Assembly (NCBI GenBank): GCA_044433305.1
Contig: JAWXTS010000075.1
Span: forward strand, 1-7,996
Length of the DNA: 7,996 nucleotides
Direction: 5' to 3'
Source: JAWXTS01 sp044433305
GTDB lineage: Bacteria; Bacteroidota; Bacteroidia; Bacteroidales; Rikenellaceae
The notes below the pieces were generated by a model. The model had not been told where the DNA came from. It saw only the letters and a list, made by a program, of their open reading frames with translations, and made no database searches. Positions 1-6,296 of the stretch are shown here, piece after piece; positions within the stretch are counted from its first letter, which is position 1, and each line of letters opens with the position of its first letter. Both the position numbers and the translations under genes were made by a program.

Positions 1-542
1 AAGCTACTATATGGCTTACCCGAAGCCATAGACACCTCTAAGGCTCGCAATACACGCTGTTTGTTAGCCAAATCGGCAGTCTGACAATACTGAGGGTCAA
101 GGCCCTTAAGCTCATCAACAAGGCTCTCTAAACCAGAGGTCTCAAGCCTTGCAGCAAGGCTCTCTCGTATCGCGACATCGGATGGCATCTGATCCATACC
201 ATTACACACGGCATCAATATAAAGCCCTGAGCCGCCAGTCATAATTACAACAGAGTGTTTTTCAAACAGCTTATCAAGCAATGCTATGGCGTCGTGCTCA
301 TACTTACCACACGAGTAGTCGTCTGTAAGTGAGCGTGTTGCAATAAAATGATGGGGAGCCAGAGCAAGTTCTTCTGCTGTCGGGGCTGCCGTGCCTATTG
401 GAATTTCGTGATAGAACTGTCGTGAGTCGCACGAGAGTATCTCGGTAGAAAATTTACGTGCAAGTTCCACGCTGACAGCGGTTTTACCTGTTGCTGTCGC
501 GCCCAAAACCACTACAAGAATTTTCTTCTGATTGAGGTTCAT
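1..542 (-). CDS. miaA: tRNA dimethylallyltransferase MiaA, N-terminal part (cut by window edge)
   Basis: MiaA transfers a dimethylallyl group from DMAPP to N6 of A37 in tRNAs that read UNN codons, a cytoplasmic modification that stabilises codon-anticodon pairing. I translated this frame from ATG at 542-540; it stays open to base 1, giving 180 codons. The family is usually about 300 residues, so roughly the last 120 are outside the window. Visible signatures are the P-loop GATATGKT (residues 14-21), the DSRQ motif (39-42; its Asp/Ser region is the catalytic and tRNA-contact motif in MiaA) and IGTAAP (49-54), all in the MiaA order and spacing. The start is 6 bp downstream of the stop of the preceding small gene, so the two are probably co-transcribed from the promoter at 1064-1095. 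Nothing in the visible part looks broken. Confidence 0.95.
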   Translation of the reverse strand, partial: MNLNQKKILVVVLGATATGKTAVSVELARKFSTEILSCDSRQFYHEIPIGTAAPTAEELALAPHHFIATRSLTDDYSCGKYEHDAIALLDKLFEKHSVVIMTGGSGLYIDAVCNGMDQMPSDVAIRESLAARLETSGLESLVDELKGLDPQYCQTADLANKQRVLRALEVSMASGKPYSS

Positions 543-548
543 GCTACC

Positions 549-1043
549 CTACTCGTCTTGGTCATAACCATCATCACCACCATAGCCACCATAGTCCTCC
601 ATGGCATCATCGAAGATGGAACCGCCACCAGAGAAGTCAGGCTCAAACTGATCTGGAGCCTCACCCTCGCTAGCTGTTATGCGTGGATAGGCAGCATCTG
701 ATTCTTCCTCTGTGATGCCCACAACCTGCAAAAACAAACCGCGTTCTTCGAGCATGTCGAACATATATATAAGCTTGTGGCCTACACTAGATAGTAGAGC
801 AGAGAGCTTAACCTCGCTCATACTGGCCTGCTCGGGGTCCATCTTCTCAGAAGCAAACTCTTGAAGTGGCGTCCATAGTTCGTCGGCAGCATAGAACGAG
901 CATATCTCGCTGGTATCATAGTCCATGTCCTTGCAAATGAATTGATGCAAGTCAAGCAGTGTGTTGTCATCACTTATCTGGTAGTCGCGCACGAAGAGGT
1001 CGTTCTCGTCACACAACATTCTTAATTCAAGTATCTTGTACAT
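549..1043 (-). CDS. plasmid pRiA4b ORF-3-like family protein
   Basis: This is a 164-residue soluble, very acidic protein with no signal peptide or membrane segment. The N-terminal two thirds has the pattern of the pRiA4b ORF-3-like (IS1096 passenger TnpR-like) family: an opening beta-strand segment with a basic/acidic alternation, then a TLLDLHQFI helix (about residues 28-36), an FYAADELW segment (50-57) and an LLSSVGHKLIYMFD segment (84-97) that resembles the family's conserved 'hxhxYxFD' stretch. The last 30 or so residues are a Gly/Asp/Tyr-rich acidic tail, probably disordered. The biochemical role of the family is not established. Despite the family name I see no transposase or terminal repeats nearby, so it behaves as a resident gene. 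It sits 6 bp upstream of miaA and has its own promoter 20 bp before the ATG, which suggests a two-gene operon. The family call rests on pattern recognition only. Confidence 0.75.
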   Translation of the reverse strand: MYKILELRMLCDENDLFVRDYQISDDNTLLDLHQFICKDMDYDTSEICSFYAADELWTPLQEFASEKMDPEQASMSEVKLSALLSSVGHKLIYMFDMLEERGLFLQVVGITEEESDAAYPRITASEGEAPDQFEPDFSGGGSIFDDAMEDYGGYGGDDGYDQDE

Positions 1044-1063
1044 AATCGTATTGTTTTATAATT

Positions 1064-1095
1064 CAAAGGTAGTAAACACATTTAGAAATACAAAA
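1064..1095 (-). promoter_or_regulatory. Bacteroidota-type promoter for the pRiA4b-like/miaA operon
   Basis: On the minus strand this reads TTTTG, a 19-base spacer, then TACCTTTG. This matches the Bacteroidota primary-sigma consensus (TTTG near -33, TAnnTTTG near -7) in both boxes and in spacing. The expected start point is about 1058-1060, leaving a leader of roughly 15 nt before the ATG at 1043-1041. It lies in the 70-bp gap after the acyl-CoA reductase stop codon, so miaA need not depend on read-through from that gene. Confidence 0.7.
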
Positions 1096-1113
1096 TTGGC
1101 AACTAATTTATTA

Positions 1114-2103
1114 CTATATTCTAGACAGAAACTCTACAACGTCTATGCCATCGGCAAAATCTGTCACCTCGGGTCTCTGCGCCCTGCCAAAGCTGCACCC
1201 ACAGGCATGTATATCCATGTTGCTCACAACGCACTGAATCTTGTTCTCGTTATCAGAAAGAAACTTCTCAACGCTGCTTATATCATCATAGCGCACATAT
1301 TTAAGCTCTGCAATATAATTTGAGGGGGCGCAACCCTCACTCATAATAAAGCCATCGCAATCTACCACCTGCACACCCTCCATAAATCGTAATGCTCTGA
1401 CTGCTCGGCTGTTATTAATAAAGCCCGTGTGTTCTTTTATCTGCTTAGTACCTAGGGCTGAGAGTTTGGAAATATCATATTCTTGTGGCACAAAAACCAT
1501 ACTTACATTGCGGCAGCCTAGGCCAAAGTAGCGAAACAGATCATCAGATAGGCCCTCCAAATCTTCTTGCGTCTCATTACCGTCCAACACTGCAACGCTA
1601 AAACGCGAGGTGCGGGCAATAGTCTCAGCGACATTATATCGAGAACGATAAATCTCTGCTGCGGCATCGCTACCCGAGAATATAAGCGCGTCGCAACTAT
1701 CTAGCTGCCCTAGAGTGTATATAGGCAATGAGCTGTCTATCTCCATCAGGGTGTCTATAACAAACTGCATCAGCACTTTGTCTTTGCTCGACAGTTTAAC
1801 AAAACATCTATGTCCGCAAGATAGCACACACACCATATCATACAAACCTGCAAATGGGATATTGCCCGCCATAACCAAACACACATCACGGGATGGGTTT
1901 GTGATTTTGTGACGAGACAACAGTGCCGTAAGCTCGCTCCTATCTAGCAGCGTAGTTCTTAGCACGTTAATTGCATACTCTATATCATCGCTGGTAAACC
2001 ACTCATTCTCAAGGCACGCTTTGGCAATAAGGTCTGAGCCAATAAGCCCCTGCAATCTATCCCCCAAAAGTACAAATGGTTCTATCTTATATTCTCTATT
2101 CAT
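1114..2103 (-). CDS. LuxC-like acyl-CoA reductase (aldehyde dehydrogenase superfamily)
   Basis: The complete 329-residue protein is predicted to be a cytoplasmic NAD(P)H-dependent reductase acting on an acyl thioester, as in the LuxC family, giving a fatty aldehyde. Visible features are an MAGNIPF segment (78-84) typical of the LuxC-type nucleotide-binding half, a Lys in the VKLSSKD stretch (about 103) at the place where aldehyde dehydrogenases bind cofactor phosphate, and a Cys in YFGLGCRNVS (Cys197) that fits the catalytic nucleophile. The C-terminal part is Cys/His-containing (IHACGCSFGRAQRP). It is shorter than bioluminescence LuxC, which is about 480 residues. No luxD or luxE partner is in the window, so the acyl donor is unknown. 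It stands alone on the minus strand, divergent from rho, with 70 bp to the next minus-strand gene. The family call is fairly firm; the substrate is not. Confidence 0.82.
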   Translation of the reverse strand: MNREYKIEPFVLLGDRLQGLIGSDLIAKACLENEWFTSDDIEYAINVLRTTLLDRSELTALLSRHKITNPSRDVCLVMAGNIPFAGLYDMVCVLSCGHRCFVKLSSKDKVLMQFVIDTLMEIDSSLPIYTLGQLDSCDALIFSGSDAAAEIYRSRYNVAETIARTSRFSVAVLDGNETQEDLEGLSDDLFRYFGLGCRNVSMVFVPQEYDISKLSALGTKQIKEHTGFINNSRAVRALRFMEGVQVVDCDGFIMSEGCAPSNYIAELKYVRYDDISSVEKFLSDNENKIQCVVSNMDIHACGCSFGRAQRPEVTDFADGIDVVEFLSRI

Positions 2104-2108
2104 ACAGG

Positions 2109-2116
2109 CAAAATTA
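2109..2116 (-). promoter_or_regulatory. possible -7 box for the acyl-CoA reductase gene
   Basis: On the minus strand this is TAATTTTG, a full match to TAnnTTTG, ending 5 bases before the ATG at 2103-2101. If used, transcription would start at or next to the start codon, giving a leaderless or nearly leaderless message. No TTG lies at a proper distance upstream, so the call is weak. The match may be chance in an AT-rich gap. Confidence 0.3.
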
Positions 2117-2143
2117 CAACAAATTTCTTCTTTTGCGTTGGTA

Positions 2144-2176
2144 TTGGTAATAAGTTAAAAAAAATTATTACATTTG
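2144..2176 (+). promoter_or_regulatory. Bacteroidota-type promoter for rho
   Basis: TTG at 2144-2146 and TACATTTG at 2169-2176 are separated by 22 bases; the downstream box is a full match to TAnnTTTG. The expected start is about 2181-2183, giving a leader near 80 nt before the rho ATG. A perfect tandem TTGGTA repeat (2138-2149) overlaps the upstream box and could be chance or a binding site. The promoter probably serves rho and the three closely spaced genes after it. Confidence 0.6.
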
Positions 2177-2204
2177 TGGTGTAGAATTATAAACACTCCT
2201 TAAT

Positions 2205-2241
2205 AGATTGTCATGCCTGATAATCTTCTTTCCCATTTTTT
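2205..2241 (+). promoter_or_regulatory. rho leader hairpin followed by pyrimidine tract
   Basis: The arms 2205-2212 (AGATTGTC) and 2219-2226 (GATAATCT) can form an 8-bp RNA stem with one G-U pair and a 6-nt loop. A nearly pure pyrimidine stretch follows at 2224-2241, ending in six Ts. The stem is AT-rich and the T-run is about 8 nt away, so it is a poor classical terminator. The C/T-rich tract could instead serve as a Rho-loading site. Rho autoregulation through its leader is known in E. coli; its use here is inference. Confidence 0.35.
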
Positions 2242-2254
2242 AGACACAATATAA
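2213..2254 (+). CDS. possible 13-codon leader peptide upstream of rho
   Basis: ATG at 2213 opens a short frame, MPDNLLSHFLDTI, that stops with TAA at 2252-2254, 9 bp before the rho start and in the same reading frame. Its start codon lies at the loop of the predicted leader hairpin, so ribosome binding could influence folding. There is no ribosome-binding signal, but none is visible before the real genes here either. A frame this short is easily produced by chance; nothing shows it is translated. Confidence 0.2.
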   Translation: MPDNLLSHFLDTI

Positions 2255-2263
2255 ACAACATAT

Positions 2264-4036
2264 ATGCAAGAGAGTACTGCATTGAAAAGCAAAAGTTTGC
2301 CCGAACTACGTGAGATGGGCAAAGCACTAGGCATAAAGGGTGCCATGAAAAAAGACGAGCTTATAGCACGTATCATCGAGAAAAGCTCGGATTCTTCAAA
2401 TCCTCAGCAGAATACAGAGGTTCAAGATGCACCAAAAAAACGTGGTCGCAAACCTAAATCCGCAGTAGAAGCTGCTGCACAGAACCTTACCCCTAGCTCA
2501 GTAGAGCCTACATCCGCCCCAGAGCAAAAAGCAGCAGAAGCGTCGGCAGCACCTCAAGCAGAGCAGCCTCGCAGAGGACGTCGTCCACGCCTAGCAGCAG
2601 AGCAGCAGAGCGCGCAAGTGGGCACTGAGGAAAAAGCTGAAACCACAGAGGCTCTTTCGTCAACGGATAATACAGAGCAAGCGAACAACACTCGCAGAAA
2701 TCAAAATAAAGGCAACAACAAGTTCACTAAGAACAATAGAAATCGCCAGAACAACTACGAGCGAGCTGAGGCCAACGACAAACAAGCCTCAACAAGCCAA
2801 GCTCCAGAGAACACCGAGAGCCAAGGCGAGAAACAAATCGACAAACAAGATAGAAGAAACAACAATCAAGACAGAACTCAACAAAGACGTGAGCCTAAGC
2901 GCGAACCTCGCGATGAGTTCACTGGAATGATACAAGGTATAGGCGTATTGGAAATCATGCCTGACGGATTTGGTTTCCTTCGCTCTGCCGACTACAACTA
3001 CCTTAACTCTCCAGACGATATTTATGTTTCGCCCTACCAAATCAAGTCTCACGGACTTAAACCTGGCGACACAGTTATGGGAACTATACGCCCTCCAAAA
3101 GAAGGCGAGAAGTACTTCCCTCTGGTAAAAATCAACCTTATAAACGGACTTAGCCCAGAGGATATTCGCGACCGCATGCCTTTCGAGTTCTTGACACCAC
3201 TATTCCCTAGTGAGAAGTTCAACCTTACAGGCAAGGGACACAACAACATGTCTAGCCGCGTTATAGACTTGTTTTCTCCTATCGGCAAGGGTCAACGTGG
3301 ACTTATCGTTGCCCAGCCAAAGACAGGTAAAACCATGTTGCTTCAGAGTGTGGCCAACGCCATTGCCGACAATCACCCTGAGGTATATCTTATCGTTTTG
3401 CTTATCGATGAGCGTCCAGAGGAGGTTACCGAAATGGCACGCAACGTTAAGGCCGAGGTCATAGCCTCAACCTTTGATGAGCAGGCATCACGCCACGTGA
3501 AAGTCGCAGAGATGGTGCTTGAGAAAGCCAAGCGTATGGTCGAGAGTGGCCACGATGTGGTTATCTTGCTTGACTCTATCACGCGTCTTGCTCGCGCCTA
3601 CAATACCGTGCAACCAGCTTCGGGCAAGGTGCTATCTGGTGGTGTTGACGCCAACGCACTACACAAACCAAAACGCTTCTTTGGTGCAGCCCGCAACACA
3701 GAGGAAAAAGGCTCACTTACTATCATAGCTACGGCACTAACCGAGACAGGCTCTAAGATGGATGAGGTTATCTTCGAGGAGTTCAAGGGTACTGGTAACA
3801 TGGAGCTTCAGCTAGACCGCAAAATCTCTAACAAGCGTATCTACCCTGCTGTTGATATTATATCTTCGGGCACACGTCGTGAGGACTTGCTTTTGGATGC
3901 AGCTACGCTTCAGAAAACATGGATTATACGCCGCCACCTTGCAGACATGAACCTTGTAGAGGCCATAGAAGAAATGAGAAAACACATGGAGAATACACGT
4001 TCTAATGAAGAACTACTAGTATCCATGAACAACTAA
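2264..4036 (+). CDS. rho: transcription termination factor Rho, with long disordered insertion
   Basis: Rho is a hexameric RNA-dependent ATPase/translocase that ends transcription of untranslated RNA. This protein has 590 residues against about 419 in E. coli. In order: a Rho_N helical domain (about 4-42); a low-complexity Q/N/R/A/E-rich stretch (about 43-217) with two AT-hook-like motifs, KRGRKPK (59-65) and RRGRRPR (103-109); the cold-shock-like primary RNA-binding domain (about 220-292, with GFGFLRS and DDIYVSP); and the ATPase domain. The motor is intact: Walker A QPKTGKT (351-357), DERPEE with the catalytic Glu at about 383, Walker B VVILLD (432-437), Q-loop SGGVDANALHKP (458-469) and R-loop KGTGN (508-512). 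The extra length comes from the insertion. Long disordered insertions at this site are known in Bacteroidota Rho, and the one in B. thetaiotaomicron has been linked to condensate formation. The start gives a complete Rho_N domain. Rho heads a likely operon with mazG 13 bp downstream. Confidence 0.98.
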   Translation: MQESTALKSKSLPELREMGKALGIKGAMKKDELIARIIEKSSDSSNPQQNTEVQDAPKKRGRKPKSAVEAAAQNLTPSSVEPTSAPEQKAAEASAAPQAEQPRRGRRPRLAAEQQSAQVGTEEKAETTEALSSTDNTEQANNTRRNQNKGNNKFTKNNRNRQNNYERAEANDKQASTSQAPENTESQGEKQIDKQDRRNNNQDRTQQRREPKREPRDEFTGMIQGIGVLEIMPDGFGFLRSADYNYLNSPDDIYVSPYQIKSHGLKPGDTVMGTIRPPKEGEKYFPLVKINLINGLSPEDIRDRMPFEFLTPLFPSEKFNLTGKGHNNMSSRVIDLFSPIGKGQRGLIVAQPKTGKTMLLQSVANAIADNHPEVYLIVLLIDERPEEVTEMARNVKAEVIASTFDEQASRHVKVAEMVLEKAKRMVESGHDVVILLDSITRLARAYNTVQPASGKVLSGGVDANALHKPKRFFGAARNTEEKGSLTIIATALTETGSKMDEVIFEEFKGTGNMELQLDRKISNKRIYPAVDIISSGTRREDLLLDAATLQKTWIIRRHLADMNLVEAIEEMRKHMENTRSNEELLVSMNN

Positions 4037-4049
4037 TAGAGCACAGATT

Positions 4050-4850
4050 ATGGAAACTAAACTTGCGGCATTTGAGCGACTGCTCGAAGTTATGGACACG
4101 CTACGTGTGGAGTGCCCTTGGGACAGAAAACAAACTTTTGAGTCGCTGCGCAACAACACCGTAGAAGAAACCTTTGAGCTTATAGATGCTCTTAACAATA
4201 ATGATTTGGCCAATATCAAAGAGGAGCTGGGCGATTTGCTACTACACATTGTATTCTACTCTAAGATAGCAGAAGAACAGCAGGCCTTCAATATTGCAGA
4301 TGTATCAAACGCCATTGCCGACAAGTTGATATTCCGCCACCCTCATGTTTTTGGCGGAGACAAAGCCGAAAATGAGGAGCAAGTAACAAAGAAATGGGAG
4401 GAGCTGAAGCTCGAAGAGAAGAAGAAAAAGAACCAGAAGCTAAGCGTTCTTTCGGGTGTGCCTCGCTCTCTGCCTGCCATGATTAAGGCTTATAGAATAG
4501 GTCATAAAGCTGCTTCGGCAGGATATGACTGGAAGAACAAGAGCGATGTATGGACCAAGGTCGAAGAGGAATACAAGGAGCTTCACCAAGGCATAGACAA
4601 CAACGACAGAGCCAATACGGAAGAAGAGTTTGGCGATTTGTTCTTTGCCCTGATAAATGCAGCTCGCCTATATGATGTAGACCCTGAGGCCGCACTACAA
4701 AAATGCAACAACAAGTTCATCCGCCGCTTTAGCCATATCGAAGACAGAGCACATGAGTCTAACCGCGAGCTTAAGGACATGACCCTAGAACAGATGGAAG
4801 AATACTGGCAAGAGGCCAAGGTTAAGGAGAAACAAGATAAACAACAATAG
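4050..4850 (+). CDS. mazG: nucleoside triphosphate pyrophosphohydrolase MazG
   Basis: MazG is a cytoplasmic all-alpha enzyme that hydrolyses (d)NTPs to the monophosphate and pyrophosphate, clearing non-canonical nucleotides and, in E. coli, limiting ppGpp signalling. At 266 residues it matches the two-domain E. coli type (263). The N-terminal domain has CPWDRKQTFESL (22-33), EETFE (39-43) and EELGD (58-62), forming the EExxE...ExxD magnesium site. The second domain repeats it with EEYKE (173-177) and EEFGD (192-196). A Lys-rich linker (about 118-130) and the GVPRSLPAM segment join the two, as in typical MazG. Both metal sites look intact. No mazE/mazF toxin-antitoxin pair is nearby, so the name reflects only the enzyme family. 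It starts 13 bp after the rho stop and ends 2 bp before the next start, so co-transcription is very likely. Confidence 0.96.
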   Translation: METKLAAFERLLEVMDTLRVECPWDRKQTFESLRNNTVEETFELIDALNNNDLANIKEELGDLLLHIVFYSKIAEEQQAFNIADVSNAIADKLIFRHPHVFGGDKAENEEQVTKKWEELKLEEKKKKNQKLSVLSGVPRSLPAMIKAYRIGHKAASAGYDWKNKSDVWTKVEEEYKELHQGIDNNDRANTEEEFGDLFFALINAARLYDVDPEAALQKCNNKFIRRFSHIEDRAHESNRELKDMTLEQMEEYWQEAKVKEKQDKQQ

Positions 4851-4852
4851 AG

Positions 4853-5365
4853 ATGGCAGTAATTAGAGAACTAAGAGGATTTACGCCCAAAATTGGAGAC
4901 AACTGTTTTCTGGCCGAAACATCAGCCATAATAGGTGATGTGACCATGGGTAATGATTGTAGTATATGGTATAGTGCAGTGCTTAGGGGTGATGTCAACA
5001 CTATTATCCTAGGCGATAGAGTAAACGTTCAGGACTGTGCCGTTATACACACACTATACAAGAAGTCTATCACCGAGATAGGCAACGACGTATCCATAGG
5101 CCATAACGCCACCATCCACGGTGCCAAAATCGAAGACAAGGTCCTTATTGGCATGGGCTCTACGATTCTGGATAATGCCGTTATAGGCACGGGCAGCATT
5201 ATAGCCGCGGGAGCACTGGTACTATCAGGCACCAAGGTAGAACCCAATAGCTTGTATGCTGGAGTCCCTGCGCGCAAGGTTAAGGACGTATCAGCTGAGC
5301 AGGTCAAAAGCATAATAGAAGGCACAGCGACCAACTATGTTATGTACGCCGATTGGTATAAGTAA
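4853..5365 (+). CDS. gamma-carbonic anhydrase-like hexapeptide-repeat protein
   Basis: This 170-residue protein has the left-handed beta-helix of the gamma-carbonic anhydrase/YrdA family: a run of hexapeptide turns (IGDNCF, IIGDVTMG, IGNDVSIG, IEDKVLIG, IGTGSIIAAG) followed by a C-terminal alpha-helix. Likely zinc ligands are His66 (AVIHTL), His84 and His89 (GHNATIHG), with the conserved RGDVN (45-49) and Gln60/Asp61 around the site. A trimer with zinc between subunits is expected. The acidic proton-shuttle loop of archaeal Cam is absent, as in YrdA/CamH-type members, many of which have weak or untested carbonic anhydrase activity; another acyl- or metal-binding role is possible. It is separated from mazG by 2 bp and from the response regulator by 9 bp, so it lies inside the rho operon. 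No link with its neighbours' chemistry is evident. Confidence 0.92.
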   Translation: MAVIRELRGFTPKIGDNCFLAETSAIIGDVTMGNDCSIWYSAVLRGDVNTIILGDRVNVQDCAVIHTLYKKSITEIGNDVSIGHNATIHGAKIEDKVLIGMGSTILDNAVIGTGSIIAAGALVLSGTKVEPNSLYAGVPARKVKDVSAEQVKSIIEGTATNYVMYADWYK

Positions 5366-5374
5366 ATTTTATCT

Positions 5375-6118
5375 ATGCAAGTTATAATAATTGAAGACGA
5401 GACAGCAGCAGCTGGCAACTTACAGCACATAATTAAACAGCTAGACCCAAGCATAGAGATTCTGGGTGTACTGGAGTCTGTAAGGCAGGCTGTGGCGTGG
5501 TTTGAGAACAACCCTGCCCCAGAGCTTGTCTTTATGGATATACATCTTGCAGATGCCGATGCTTTCAAGATTTTTGATAGAACAGAGGTTCCCTCACCCG
5601 TGATATTCACTACGGCCTATGACCAATATGCCCTAGATGCCTTCAAGGTAAACAGCATAGACTATGTTCTTAAGCCAATAAAAAAGAGCGATATAGAACG
5701 CGCCATAAACAAGTTCAAACACCTCACCTCTCTCGAAACCTCAGAGTATGTATCTAAGGTAAATAGCGTAAGCAAGCCCCAACAATCGGCCTTCTTGATA
5801 CCCGTGCGAGAAAGACTAGTACCTCTACGAGTAGAGGAAGTAGCATTCTTTTATAGCACCAACGAGCAGGTCCGTGCCTACACTCTGGAGTCTAGAGACT
5901 ACCCCATAGACAAGTCGCTGGACGCGCTATCAAAGCTTATCCCTGAGGGGAATTTCTTTAGAGTCAACCGTCAATTCATCATCCACAAAAAAACCATTCA
6001 AGACATTGTTATATGGCCTGGCAACAGGCTTGCCATTAAAGCGTCAGTACCATCTCCAGAGCAAATCATAGTCAGTAAAGCTCGTGTTGCCGAGTTCAAA
6101 CGCTGGTTCAAATCCTAG
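5375..6118 (+). CDS. LytTR-family response regulator
   Basis: This 247-residue DNA-binding response regulator has a receiver domain at about 1-118 with the acidic pair Glu7/Asp8, phosphoacceptor Asp55 (FMDIHL), Thr80 (FTTAYDQYA), Lys100 in YVLKPIKK, and the DYVLKP signature of LytTR/AgrA-type regulators. After a short linker (119-137) comes a LytTR domain (about 138-247) with LIPVRERLVPLRVEEVAFFYS, NFFRVNRQFIIHK and a basic end. All phosphorylation residues are present, so it should be phosphorylated by a histidine kinase, probably of the LytS/YehU type usual in Bacteroidota. No kinase gene is in the window on either side. It starts 9 bp after the hexapeptide protein and is the last gene of the likely rho operon; an AT-rich gap follows. 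Its targets are unknown; the outer-membrane gene downstream is only a positional candidate. Confidence 0.95.
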   Translation: MQVIIIEDETAAAGNLQHIIKQLDPSIEILGVLESVRQAVAWFENNPAPELVFMDIHLADADAFKIFDRTEVPSPVIFTTAYDQYALDAFKVNSIDYVLKPIKKSDIERAINKFKHLTSLETSEYVSKVNSVSKPQQSAFLIPVRERLVPLRVEEVAFFYSTNEQVRAYTLESRDYPIDKSLDALSKLIPEGNFFRVNRQFIIHKKTIQDIVIWPGNRLAIKASVPSPEQIIVSKARVAEFKRWFKS

Positions 6119-6296
6119 AGATAAGACGATAAATTCCCGTTCACGGCCCGAAAATTCTGTTTCAACTGGTAAATTAAACATATTGTATATAATTTTATTT
6201 TCTTTGTATTAATTAGCGTTGACTGGTGTGATATAACAAAATTTTATATTTACTGACCAAGCCATTAAGCAAGTTTATAAAATTAAAAAACCATAT
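6119..6296 (+). promoter_or_regulatory. intergenic region with weak candidate promoter for the outer-membrane gene
   Basis: This 178-bp AT-rich gap holds no open frame of note and no convincing terminator hairpin after the response regulator. The best promoter-like pair is TTG at 6219-6221 (inside TTGACT) and TATATTTA at 6245-6252, which is one base off TAnnTTTG and has a 23-base spacer. It would give a leader of about 40 nt. No perfect TAnnTTTG box is present on the plus strand, so the gene may use another sigma factor or an activator. Confidence 0.3.

Noticed and set aside
549..1043. Insertion-sequence remnant, suggested by the IS1096/pRiA4b family name
   Set aside because: No transposase, terminal inverted repeats or target duplication is visible, and the gene has a regular promoter and sits tightly against miaA.
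1036..1323. 95-codon plus-strand open frame over the 3' end of the acyl-CoA reductase gene
   Set aside because: It lies antisense to a recognisable gene, has no family features, and its composition matches the reverse complement of coding DNA.
2789..3801. Several 67-87-codon frames within rho on the opposite or shifted frame
   Set aside because: They are shadows of the highly conserved Rho reading frame, with no independent start signals or protein features.
4050..4850. MazEF-type toxin-antitoxin context around mazG
   Set aside because: No MazE or MazF is adjacent; the neighbours are rho and a hexapeptide protein, so only the pyrophosphohydrolase role is supported.
5029..5610. Minus-strand frames opposite the hexapeptide protein and the response regulator
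   Set aside because: They overlap two strongly supported genes completely and show no recognisable domain.
6119..6180. Rho-independent terminator after the response regulator
   Set aside because: The short C/G-rich patch (CCCG...CGGCCCG) does not form a good inverted repeat and no T-run follows directly.
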